Below are positions 24,488-31,805 of a stretch of DNA of 33,180 bases, one piece after another (positions within the stretch are counted from its first letter, which is position 1; every line of letters starts with the position of its first letter). The DNA comes from Stenotrophomonas ginsengisoli (GTDB lineage: Bacteria > Pseudomonadota > Gammaproteobacteria > Xanthomonadales > Xanthomonadaceae), in the NCBI RefSeq assembly GCF_001431485.1, contig NZ_LDJM01000051.1:1-33180 (forward strand). The letters run 5' to 3'. The notes under the pieces are model-generated. The model had not been told where the DNA came from, searched no databases, and was given only the letters and a program-made list of their open reading frames with translations. The position numbers were made by a program, and so were the translations under genes.

Positions 24488-25281
24488 TGGCACGCATCAA
24501 CCTACTTCCCTGGCGTATCGAGCGGCGCAAGCAGCGCCAGCGCGAGTTCTACACCATGCTCGGCGGTGCCGCCATCGGTGGCGTGCTGCTCACCGGCCTG
24601 ATCTGGTCCTATTACAACGGGCAGATTTCCGGTCAGCACGAGCGCAATGGTTTCCTCGATCAGAAGATTGCCGAGGTCAAGAAGCAGAACGAGGAAATCG
24701 ATCGTCTCGATGCCCAGCGTGACCGACTGCTGGCGCGCAAGGCGGTGATCGAGGAGCTGCAGGCCAAGCGTTCGCAGATGGTCCATCTGTTCGATTCGCT
24801 GGTGCGCACCATCCCTGATGGTGTGGTGCTGACCGGAATCAAGCAGGAAGGGGACATCCTGACCCTTTCCGGCCGTACCCAGTCCAATGCCCGCGTCTCC
24901 ACCTACATGCGCAATCTGGAAAGCTCGGGCTGGATGAGCAATCCGGAGCTGAGCATCATCGAGGCCAAGGCCCAGGAACGTGCACAGGGCACGGCAGCGA
25001 TGGACGTCAAGGCCCTGCCTTACATGTTCGAGCTGAAGGTGAACCTGCCCAGCCCGAGCAGTGACGAGGTCGATGCCGAGCGTCTGGCCGAGGCTGGCAT
25101 GGTCGAGCAGACCGTCCAGACCAATGCCGGCGCAGTCAATGACGCCAGCAGTGCCGCCCCGGATGCTGCGCCTGCCGCTGATGCCCCGTCCGCTGATGCA
25201 GCCACTCCGGCAGCACCGGCCGATGCGGCCACGCCGGCCAAGCCGGTCACTGCACCTGCCAACAGCGGAGCTGCCTCGTGA
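24487..25281 (+). CDS. pilN: Type IV pilus assembly protein PilN
   Basis: PilN is a bitopic inner-membrane protein that links PilM to PilO in the alignment complex. The 264-residue product starts with MARINLLPWR, the conserved tail that docks into PilM, then a membrane helix (about 22-43), a periplasmic coiled coil (about 45-100) and a ferredoxin-like domain. The last 50 or so residues are an Ala/Pro/Asp-rich low-complexity tail (SSAAPDAAPAADAPSADA and on), making it longer than Pseudomonas PilN. It overlaps pilM by one base and pilO by four. Confidence 0.94.
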
Positions 25282-25934
25282 GCCAGAAGAAATTCAACAT
25301 CAACGAGCTGGACTTCAACAACATCGGCAACTGGCCGCAGAAGGCCAAGATCGTGTTCTGCGTGCTGTTGGCCCTTTTCATCGTGCTGATGGGCTATCTG
25401 CTGGTGTTCCGTGGCCAGCAGGAAGAGCTGGCTGGCCTGGAGCGCAAGGAAGTCGAACTGCGCACTGCTTTCGAGAAGGAGCAGGGGCGTGCGGTCAACC
25501 TGGAGCCGCTCAAGCAGCAGCTGGCCCAGATGGAGCAGGTGCTGCAGCAGATGCTGCGCCAGCTGCCCAGCAAGACCGAAATGCCGGACCTGATCATCGA
25601 CGTGTCCCAGACCGCGCTGTCCAGTGGTTTGAACAACGAGCTGTTCCAGCCTGGTGTGGAAGTGCCGCGTGAGTTCTATGCCGAAAAGCCGATCAAGCTA
25701 CGCATGGTGGGCAGCTACCACCAGTTCGGTGCCTTCGTCAGCGGGGTGGCTTCGTTGCCGCGCGTGGTCATCCTGACCATGCACGACATCAACCTCAAGC
25801 CGCACGAGCGCGGCGGCGTGATCAGCCGCAACGGTGCACTGGTACTGGACGGCACGGTCAAGACCTACCGTTACCTGGACGAGCAAGAGATGGAGAACCA
25901 GCAGCCGGCCGACCAGGCCAAGGGGGCCAAGTGA
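25278..25934 (+). CDS. pilO: Type IV pilus assembly protein PilO
   Basis: PilO pairs with PilN in the inner membrane and holds the alignment complex to PilP. The 218-residue product has a short cytoplasmic N-terminus with INELDFNNIGNWP, a membrane helix (about 21-43), a periplasmic coiled coil (GLERKEVELRTAFEKEQGRAV, then KQQLAQMEQVLQQMLRQL) and a C-terminal ferredoxin-like domain. The motif NELFQPGVE and YAEKPIKLRMVGSYHQFGAF are family features. Start is GTG 25278 within a GTGA overlap with pilN. Confidence 0.94.
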   Translation: MSQKKFNINELDFNNIGNWPQKAKIVFCVLLALFIVLMGYLLVFRGQQEELAGLERKEVELRTAFEKEQGRAVNLEPLKQQLAQMEQVLQQMLRQLPSKTEMPDLIIDVSQTALSSGLNNELFQPGVEVPREFYAEKPIKLRMVGSYHQFGAFVSGVASLPRVVILTMHDINLKPHERGGVISRNGALVLDGTVKTYRYLDEQEMENQQPADQAKGAK

Positions 25935-26461
25935 GCATGCTCAAGGCATCCATTCTGGGTGTGGTCGCAGTCTGTCTGCTCAGCGGTTGTGGCCGCACGA
26001 TCAGCAGCACGCCGGGTGATGCACCCAATCTCAACAGCTGGATCGAGGAAGTACGGGCCCGTCCTGCACCGCCGCTGGATCCGCTGCCGGTGATGCAGCA
26101 GTTCGAATCCTTCGAGTATTCGGCACAGAACCTGCGTGATCCGTTCTCCGATCGTTGGATCAGCGAGGCCGGCAATGGCGGCCTGCGTCCTGATCCGAAC
26201 CGGCGCAAGGAGCCGATGGAATCCTTCCCGCTGGACGGCCTGAACATGGTCGGCAGCATCGGTGCGGGCGGTGGCCTGGTGGCACTGGTGCTGGGCCCGG
26301 ACAAGGTGACCTATCGCGTCCGTCCGGGGATGTACATGGGCCAGAGCGACGGCCGGGTGACCTCGGTGCACGAGGATCGCATCGAGCTGGTCGAACTGGT
26401 GCCCGATGGCGCAGGCGGCTGGCTCGAACGTCCGGCTTCCATCGCTCTTGATGATCATTGA
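25931..26461 (+). CDS. pilP: Type IV pilus lipoprotein PilP
   Basis: PilP is an inner-membrane lipoprotein that connects the PilN-PilO pair to the secretin PilQ. The 176-residue product has a lipoprotein signal with lipobox LSGC (Cys20), a flexible linker, and a C-terminal beta domain (about 90-170) with LRDPFS, EPMESFPLDGLNMVG and GMYMGQSDGRV, the family signature. Start is taken as GTG 25931 in a GTGA overlap with pilO; ATG 25937, two codons inside, is equally possible. It ends 20 bp before pilQ. Confidence 0.94.
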   Translation: MSMLKASILGVVAVCLLSGCGRTISSTPGDAPNLNSWIEEVRARPAPPLDPLPVMQQFESFEYSAQNLRDPFSDRWISEAGNGGLRPDPNRRKEPMESFPLDGLNMVGSIGAGGGLVALVLGPDKVTYRVRPGMYMGQSDGRVTSVHEDRIELVELVPDGAGGWLERPASIALDDH

Positions 26462-26481
26462 ATTCAGTAGGGGATAGCACG

Positions 26482-28338
26482 ATGACTTTTATCAAAGCCC
26501 AGAGCCTGCGTCCCTCCCGGCGCTCGTCTTTGCTGCGCGCCGGTGCGTTGGGGATCGCATTGGCCGCCGCGCACGGCACCGCTTGGGCAGCCAGCGAGTT
26601 GCCGGCCAGCGTTGAGTTGCAGGCACCGGCGTCACTGGCCGTGACCAAGGTTGATTTCAACCGTGGCACCGACGGCAGCGGCCGTCTGGTGCTGCAGTTC
26701 GACCGTGATGGTGCGGTGGCCGACCTGCGCAGCAGCAATGGCCAGGTGGTGGTGGATATCGGCAATGCCCAGCTGCCGCCGGAGCTGCAGCGTGGCCTGA
26801 ACGTGGAAGATTTCGCCACTCCGGTGCAGAGCATCGAGGCGCGTCCGTCCGGCAGCGGCACCCAGCTGGTGCTGGCGACCCGCGGCGATGTGGATTCGCT
26901 GGCATGGCAGACCGGCAGCCAGTACGTGGTGGAAATCGCCCCGCGTGCCGGTGAAGTGGCCACCGGTTCGGTGACCGCGGCAACCGTGGCCCAGGCCGCC
27001 TCGACCGTGGCGGCACGTGGTTACAGTGGCCGTCCGGTGACGTTCAACTTCCAGGACGTGCCGGTGCGCACCGTGCTGCAGCTGATCGCCGAGGAATCCA
27101 ACCTCAATGTGGTCGCCTCGGACACCGTGCAGGGCAATGTCACCCTGCGTCTGGTCAACGTGCCGTGGGACCAGGCGATGGACATCGTCCTGCGTGCCAA
27201 GGGCCTGGACAAGCGCCGCGATGGTGGCGTGGTCTGGGTGGCACCGCAGGCCGAGCTGGCCAAGTTCGAGCAGGACAAGGAAGATGCCCGCATCGCCCTT
27301 GAAAACCGCGAAGGGCTGATCACCGACTACGTGCAGATCAACTACCACAACGCCGGGCAGATCTTCAAAGCCCTGACCGAAGCCAAGGGCATCGGTGGCG
27401 GCGGCGGTGAGGGTGGTGGCGGTCAGACCGACAATGGCTTCCTGTCGCCGCGTGGCCGTCTGGTCGCCGATGACCGCACCAACACCCTGATGATCAGCGA
27501 CATCCCGAAGAAGGTCGCGGCGATGCGCGAGCTGATCGACGTGATTGACCGTCCGGTTGATCAGGTGCTGATCGAGGGCCGTATCGTCATTGCCAATGAC
27601 ACCTTTGCCCGCGAGCTGGGCGCTCGTTTTGGTGTCCAGGGGCGTCGTCAGGGAGATCGGACCCAAGCCATTGGTGGCAGTCTGAACAGTACCAATGACA
27701 CGATAGCCAACGGCATTGGTCCCAACAGCGGGTTGAACTTCGCCATCCCGGCCAGCTCGACCTCTGCTGCAGGCTTGGCTTACACCTTGCTCGGTGCCAA
27801 CTTCAGCCTGGACATGGAGCTCAGTGCGCTGCAGGAAGAGGGGCGTGGTGAGGTGATTTCCAATCCGCGTATCGTCACCGCCAATCAGCGTGAAGGTGTA
27901 ATCAAGCAGGGCAAGGAAATCGGCTATGTCACCGTCACCGGCGGTGGTGCCGGTGGTGGCGCCGCCACCCCGAACGTGCAGTTCAAGGAAGTGCTGTTGG
28001 AGCTGAAGGTCACTCCGACCATCACCAGTGACAATCGCGTCTTCCTGAACATGAACGTCAAGAAGGACGAGGTGGATCGCTACATTGATCTGCCGGAATA
28101 TGGTCAGGTGCCGTCGATCAACCGTCGCGAGATCAATACCGCGGTGCTGGTGGAGGATGGCCAGACCGTGGTCATCGGCGGTGTATACGAGTTCACCGAC
28201 CGCTCCAGTGTGGCCAAGGTGCCGTTCCTGGGTGACGTACCGTTCCTGGGCAACCTGTTCAAGAAGCGTGGTCGTAACAAGGACAAGGCCGAGCTGCTGG
28301 TCTTCGTGACCCCGAAGATCCTGCGCGTGGCCAAGTAA
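26482..28338 (+). CDS. pilQ: Type IV pilus secretin PilQ
   Basis: PilQ forms the outer-membrane gated channel through which the pilus passes. The 618-residue product has a signal peptide (about 1-36, ending AWA), one AMIN domain (about 52-145) for peptidoglycan binding, the STN domain (about 182-240, NFQDVPVRTVLQLIAEESNLNVV), an N1 domain with a Gly-rich loop (about 304-318) and the secretin domain (about 430-615). The latter includes VISNPRIVTANQ and the VPFLGDVPFLGNLF motif. Only one AMIN domain is seen, against two in Pseudomonas PilQ. AGGGGAT precedes ATG 26482. Codons between 27650 and 27790 differ from the rest. It is the last gene of pilMNOPQ. Confidence 0.95.
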   Translation: MTFIKAQSLRPSRRSSLLRAGALGIALAAAHGTAWAASELPASVELQAPASLAVTKVDFNRGTDGSGRLVLQFDRDGAVADLRSSNGQVVVDIGNAQLPPELQRGLNVEDFATPVQSIEARPSGSGTQLVLATRGDVDSLAWQTGSQYVVEIAPRAGEVATGSVTAATVAQAASTVAARGYSGRPVTFNFQDVPVRTVLQLIAEESNLNVVASDTVQGNVTLRLVNVPWDQAMDIVLRAKGLDKRRDGGVVWVAPQAELAKFEQDKEDARIALENREGLITDYVQINYHNAGQIFKALTEAKGIGGGGGEGGGGQTDNGFLSPRGRLVADDRTNTLMISDIPKKVAAMRELIDVIDRPVDQVLIEGRIVIANDTFARELGARFGVQGRRQGDRTQAIGGSLNSTNDTIANGIGPNSGLNFAIPASSTSAAGLAYTLLGANFSLDMELSALQEEGRGEVISNPRIVTANQREGVIKQGKEIGYVTVTGGGAGGGAATPNVQFKEVLLELKVTPTITSDNRVFLNMNVKKDEVDRYIDLPEYGQVPSINRREINTAVLVEDGQTVVIGGVYEFTDRSSVAKVPFLGDVPFLGNLFKKRGRNKDKAELLVFVTPKILRVAK

Positions 28339-28361
28339 GCCATTGCCACAACGCTGTACCT

Positions 28362-28390
28362 GCAACGGGCCGCCATGTGCGGCCCGTTGC
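28362..28390 (+). terminator. Terminator after pilQ
   Basis: A 12-bp perfect stem (28362-28373 with 28379-28390) with a 5-nt loop lies 23 bp after the pilQ stop. It is followed by ATTGTTGG, a weak T run, so termination may be partial. Confidence 0.65.
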
Positions 28391-28427
28391 ATTGTTGGCC
28401 GGTGGACATGATCACTGCGCGGCTTTG

Positions 28428-28444
28428 ATGCACACTGTGTGCAT
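28428..28444. repeat. Perfect inverted repeat over the start of the MoxR gene
   Basis: ATGCACAC and GTGTGCAT (28428-28435, 28437-28444) form an 8-bp dyad with one central base. The second arm covers the first two bases of the chosen start codon (28443-28445), and the first arm begins with another in-frame ATG (28428). It could be an operator or a structure that hides the start. Confidence 0.55.
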
Positions 28445-29450
28445 GGAATCAAACCTGCCTCCCCCGATCGCGCCGCTCACCGGCACCTCTGACGTCCACC
28501 AGCGCTTCCTTGCCCTTTCGGCGTGCCTGCAGCAGCGGGTGATTGGCCAGCAGACCCTGGTCGAGCGCTTGCTGATTGCCTTGTTGGCTGACGGCCACTT
28601 GTTGGTGGAAGGCGCTCCGGGCCTGGCCAAGACCACGGCCATCCGCGCCCTGGCCGTGCACCTGCAGGCCGGGTTTGCCCGTATCCAGTTCACCCCGGAC
28701 CTGTTGCCGGCCGATCTGACCGGCAGCGAGATCTGGCGTCCCAACGAAGGGCGTTTCGAGTTTGTGCCCGGGCCGCTGTTCCATCCGGTGGTGCTGGCCG
28801 ATGAAATCAACCGTGCCCCGGCCAAGGTCCAGTCGGCGTTGCTCGAAGCGATGGCCGAACGCCAGATCAGCGTGGGCGGGCGCAGCTGGCCGTTGCCGGC
28901 GCCGTTTTTGGTGATGGCCACGCAGAACCCGATCGAGCAGGAAGGCACCTATGCCTTGCCCGAGGCGCAGCTGGACCGGTTCCTGATGCATGTGCGCATC
29001 GGTTACCCCGATGCAGCCACCGAGCTGGCCATCCTGCAGCAGGCACGTGGCGGTGACGGGGCGGCATTGAAGCATGACCCCCAGGCCAGCATTGACCTGG
29101 ACCTGTTGATGCAGGCGCGTCAGGAGGTGGCTGGATTGCATTTGGCACCGGCGCTGGAGCGTTACATCGTCGAACTGGTGCTGGCCAGCCGTGAGCCGGA
29201 GCGCTTCGACCCGGCCATGCGCGGGCAGATCGCCTGGGGCGCCAGCCCGCGTGGCACCATCGCTCTGGAACGGTGTGCCCGGGCCCGCGCCTGGCTGGCC
29301 GGACGCGATTACCTGATTCCCGAGGATGTGCGTGCAGTGGCGCCGGATGTGCTGCGTCACCGTGTGCTGCCCAGCTACCAGGCCCAGGCCGAAGGCATTG
29401 ATGGCGGTGCGCTGGTGGCGGCCCTGCTGGCCCGGGTGCCGATGCCGTGA
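28443..29450 (+). CDS. MoxR family AAA+ ATPase
   Basis: MoxR ATPases act as chaperones that work with von Willebrand factor A (VWA) proteins, often on periplasmic or envelope targets. The 335-residue product has Walker A GAPGLAKTT (Lys63), Walker B VVLADEINRAPAK (Asp120-Glu121), sensor 1 ATQNPIEQEGTYALPEAQLDRF and a C-terminal lid domain. The start is probably ATG 28443; ATG 28428 would add five residues, and both lie within a palindrome. It opens the cluster MoxR-DUF58-DUF4381-VWA-VWA/TPR, the BAT (aerotolerance) type of operon, and overlaps the next gene by 4 bp. Exact target unknown. Confidence 0.93.
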   Translation: MESNLPPPIAPLTGTSDVHQRFLALSACLQQRVIGQQTLVERLLIALLADGHLLVEGAPGLAKTTAIRALAVHLQAGFARIQFTPDLLPADLTGSEIWRPNEGRFEFVPGPLFHPVVLADEINRAPAKVQSALLEAMAERQISVGGRSWPLPAPFLVMATQNPIEQEGTYALPEAQLDRFLMHVRIGYPDAATELAILQQARGGDGAALKHDPQASIDLDLLMQARQEVAGLHLAPALERYIVELVLASREPERFDPAMRGQIAWGASPRGTIALERCARARAWLAGRDYLIPEDVRAVAPDVLRHRVLPSYQAQAEGIDGGALVAALLARVPMP

Positions 29451-30358
29451 GCGTGGCCGATGGGCAAGTGCGTGCAGGCGATGGCCTGCAACCCTGTCTG
29501 GCCGAACTGGTGGCGCTGGCCACCGATGTGCGCCTGCGTGCCCGGCACCGGCGGCCGCTGCGTTCGGCCCAACCGGGCCAGCGTGCCAGCCGCCTGGCCG
29601 GCCGCGGCATGGACCATGCCGATTCGCGGCCCTATACCCCCGGCGATGAAGCGCGGCATGTTGACTGGCGGGTGAGTGCCCGCAGCAGCCAGCTGTATTC
29701 CAAGCGCTTCCATGCCGAGCGCGAACGCATGTGCCTGGTGTTGGCCGATCCACATCCGGCGCAGTTTTTCGGTACCCGGCAACGGTTCAAATCGGTACAG
29801 GCCGCGCGGGTGGGGGCGGCGGCGGCGTGGTGGGCGATGGGCCAGGGCGACCGTGTCGGGTTGCTGGACAGCGCCAGCAACACGCCCTTGCTGGCCGGCA
29901 CCGGCCAAGCCGCGGTGATGCGCGTGCTGCAGGGCCTGCTCCAGGCCTACCGGCAACCGCCGGTGCTGCCGGCACAGCCGTTGTCGGTGCATCTGGAGCA
30001 GGCCGCACGTCTGTGTCGAGGCGGTACCCTGGTACTGGTGGCAGACATCGCGCGTACCGCTGCAGTACCGGCGTCGGTCTGGCAGGCCTGCAGCCGCCAT
30101 CTGCAACTGCATGTGGTGTCGGTGTTTGATGTGCTCGAACTGGAACCGCCACGGCAGGCATTGCGCTTGTCTGCGGATGACGGGGTGCAGCGGGTGGATT
30201 TTTCCCGGCCGGCGCTGCGTCAGGCCTGGCTGGCCCAGTACCAGCAGCCGTTGCAGGCCTTGCAGGCCTTGTCCGGGCCGCGCTTGAAGGTCCATGTCGT
30301 GATGGCCGATGAGCCGGCCGATGCCTGGCTGCCGCAGCCGGTGCCGGAGGTCGCGTGA
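29447..30358 (+). CDS. DUF58 domain-containing protein (BAT cluster)
   Basis: DUF58 proteins accompany MoxR ATPases and VWA proteins; their role is not established, though some carry a degenerate VWA-like fold. The 303-residue product has the hallmark motif SRPYTPGDEARHVDWRVSAR (about residues 60-79), followed by SSQLYSKRFHAERER, then a VWA-like alternating fold with CLVLADP and GTLVLVADI. No membrane helix or signal peptide is visible. Start GTG 29447 overlaps the MoxR stop as GTGA, and its own stop overlaps the next start, so the genes are translationally coupled. Confidence 0.9.
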   Translation: MSVADGQVRAGDGLQPCLAELVALATDVRLRARHRRPLRSAQPGQRASRLAGRGMDHADSRPYTPGDEARHVDWRVSARSSQLYSKRFHAERERMCLVLADPHPAQFFGTRQRFKSVQAARVGAAAAWWAMGQGDRVGLLDSASNTPLLAGTGQAAVMRVLQGLLQAYRQPPVLPAQPLSVHLEQAARLCRGGTLVLVADIARTAAVPASVWQACSRHLQLHVVSVFDVLELEPPRQALRLSADDGVQRVDFSRPALRQAWLAQYQQPLQALQALSGPRLKVHVVMADEPADAWLPQPVPEVA

Positions 30359-30810
30359 TGTGCTTGTTTGCAGCCCTGGTACTGCGTGATGTGCAGCTGT
30401 CGCCGTCGCCATCGTGGTGGCCGCCGGCGCCCGGCTGGTGGCTGCTGGCATTGCTGCTGCTGTGTGTGCTGGCCGGCCTGCTGTGCTGGCAGGGGCTGCT
30501 GTGGCGCCGGCGCCAGTACTGGGCTGGTCAATTCGACCAGATGATGCAACAGGCCTCATCGCCCCTGCAGCAGGTGCAGCAGGCCAGCGAGCTGCTGCGC
30601 CGTGCCGCGCTGGACCATGACCCCCGCCTGGCGGCACTGGATGCCGGGCACTGGGAGCACTGGTTGCGTCAGGACATGGAGGCGGTGGATGCACAGGCCC
30701 TGGCCGTCTTGCTGGAGGGGGGCTTCCAGCGTGAGCTGGACCCGGCACAGGCCACGGCGGCCTGCGCACTGGCGCGCCGACGGTTCATTGCCCAGATGGT
30801 GCGCCGGTGA
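30355..30810 (+). CDS. DUF4381 membrane protein (BAT cluster)
   Basis: This 151-residue protein has a Trp/Pro-rich start, one membrane helix (about 27-50, LLALLLLCVLAGLLCWQGLLW) and a helical cytoplasmic part with a coiled-coil stretch. Proteins of this DUF4381 type lie between DUF58 and VWA genes in BAT clusters and are taken to be an inner-membrane adaptor; the function is unknown. Start is either GTG 30355 (GTGA overlap) or ATG 30358. The stop overlaps the next start as GTGA. Confidence 0.82.
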   Translation: MMCLFAALVLRDVQLSPSPSWWPPAPGWWLLALLLLCVLAGLLCWQGLLWRRRQYWAGQFDQMMQQASSPLQQVQQASELLRRAALDHDPRLAALDAGHWEHWLRQDMEAVDAQALAVLLEGGFQRELDPAQATAACALARRRFIAQMVRR

Positions 30811-31805
30811 ACAGCCTGCTTGCCCATCCGGGGCTGGCCTGGTGGCCGGCCGGGTTTGCCTGGCCGTGGCTGCTGTGGTTGTGCCTGCTGCCTTTGCTGC
30901 TGTTGCTGCTGCCGGCACGCAAGGCGCAAGGGGCGGCGTTGCGGGTGCCGCGCGCACTGGCGCTGCCGGCCCGCCAGGGCATGTGGCTGGGCCACGCCGG
31001 CATCGCCCACGCCCTGTTTGTCCTGGCCTGGTGCCTGCTGTGTGTGGCGCTGGCCCGTCCGCAGGCACTGGGGCCGCCGCAGCAGCCGGTGGTGCAGGCG
31101 CGTCAGATGATGCTGGCGCTGGATCTTTCCGGCAGCATGACCGAGGCCGACATGCGTCTGGGCGGACGCCCGGCCGAGCGCATCGTCGTGGCCCGGGCGG
31201 TGCTGGATGATTTCCTGTCCCGTCGTGCCGGCGACCAGATTGGCTTGGTTGTGTTCGGCCAGCAGGCCTACGTGATGTCGCCGGTCACCCGTGACCTGGA
31301 CAGCGTCCGGGCCCAGCTGGCTGATGCCATGGTCGGCCTGGCCGGGCAGGAAACGGCGATCGGCGATGCAGTGGCCCTGGCGGTCAAGCGCCTGCGCAAC
31401 CAGCTGCACGGGCAGCGGGTGTTGATCCTGCTTACCGACGGGGTCAATACCGCCGGCGCGATCGACCCGCGCAAGGCGGCCGAACTGGCAGCCCATGACC
31501 GGGTTCGGGTCTACACCATTGCCTTTGGTGGCGAAGCCGGGCGCGGCCTGTTCGGCCTGCGTGCCGCTGCTGGCAACAATCAGGATGAAGAGGTGCTGCG
31601 CCAGTTGGCGCAGACCACTGGCGGGCAGTTTTTCCGTGCCCGCAACAGCGATGAACTGGCCGGTATCTATGCACAGATCGAGGCACTGGAGCCGGTGGAT
31701 GTGAGCGCAATGCCGCAGCGCCTGCGCATCGAGCGCTACCCGCCGTGGCTGGGCGCCGGCCTGCTGCTGTTGGTCCTGGCGGTGCTGGCACGGAGGCGGA
31801 CATGA
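30807..31805 (+). CDS. VWA domain membrane protein (BatA-like)
   Basis: BatA-like proteins are inner-membrane VWA proteins that work with MoxR, with the VWA domain in the periplasm or facing the membrane. The 332-residue product has two N-terminal membrane helices (about 18-36 and 66-84), a VWA domain, and a C-terminal helix (about 311-328) before RRRT. The metal-ion-dependent adhesion site is intact: DLSGS (Asp106-Ser110), the Thr in GQETAIGDA and the Asp in LLTDG. Start is GTG 30807 in a GTGA overlap. The stop overlaps the next gene as ATGA. Role in oxidative or envelope stress is inferred from the family. Confidence 0.92.
   Translation: MNSLLAHPGLAWWPAGFAWPWLLWLCLLPLLLLLLPARKAQGAALRVPRALALPARQGMWLGHAGIAHALFVLAWCLLCVALARPQALGPPQQPVVQARQMMLALDLSGSMTEADMRLGGRPAERIVVARAVLDDFLSRRAGDQIGLVVFGQQAYVMSPVTRDLDSVRAQLADAMVGLAGQETAIGDAVALAVKRLRNQLHGQRVLILLTDGVNTAGAIDPRKAAELAAHDRVRVYTIAFGGEAGRGLFGLRAAAGNNQDEEVLRQLAQTTGGQFFRARNSDELAGIYAQIEALEPVDVSAMPQRLRIERYPPWLGAGLLLLVLAVLARRRT

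Noticed and set aside
26632..28452. 606-residue minus-strand frame opposite pilQ
   Set aside because: It crosses the pilQ terminator and has no motif; pilQ on the plus strand is certain.
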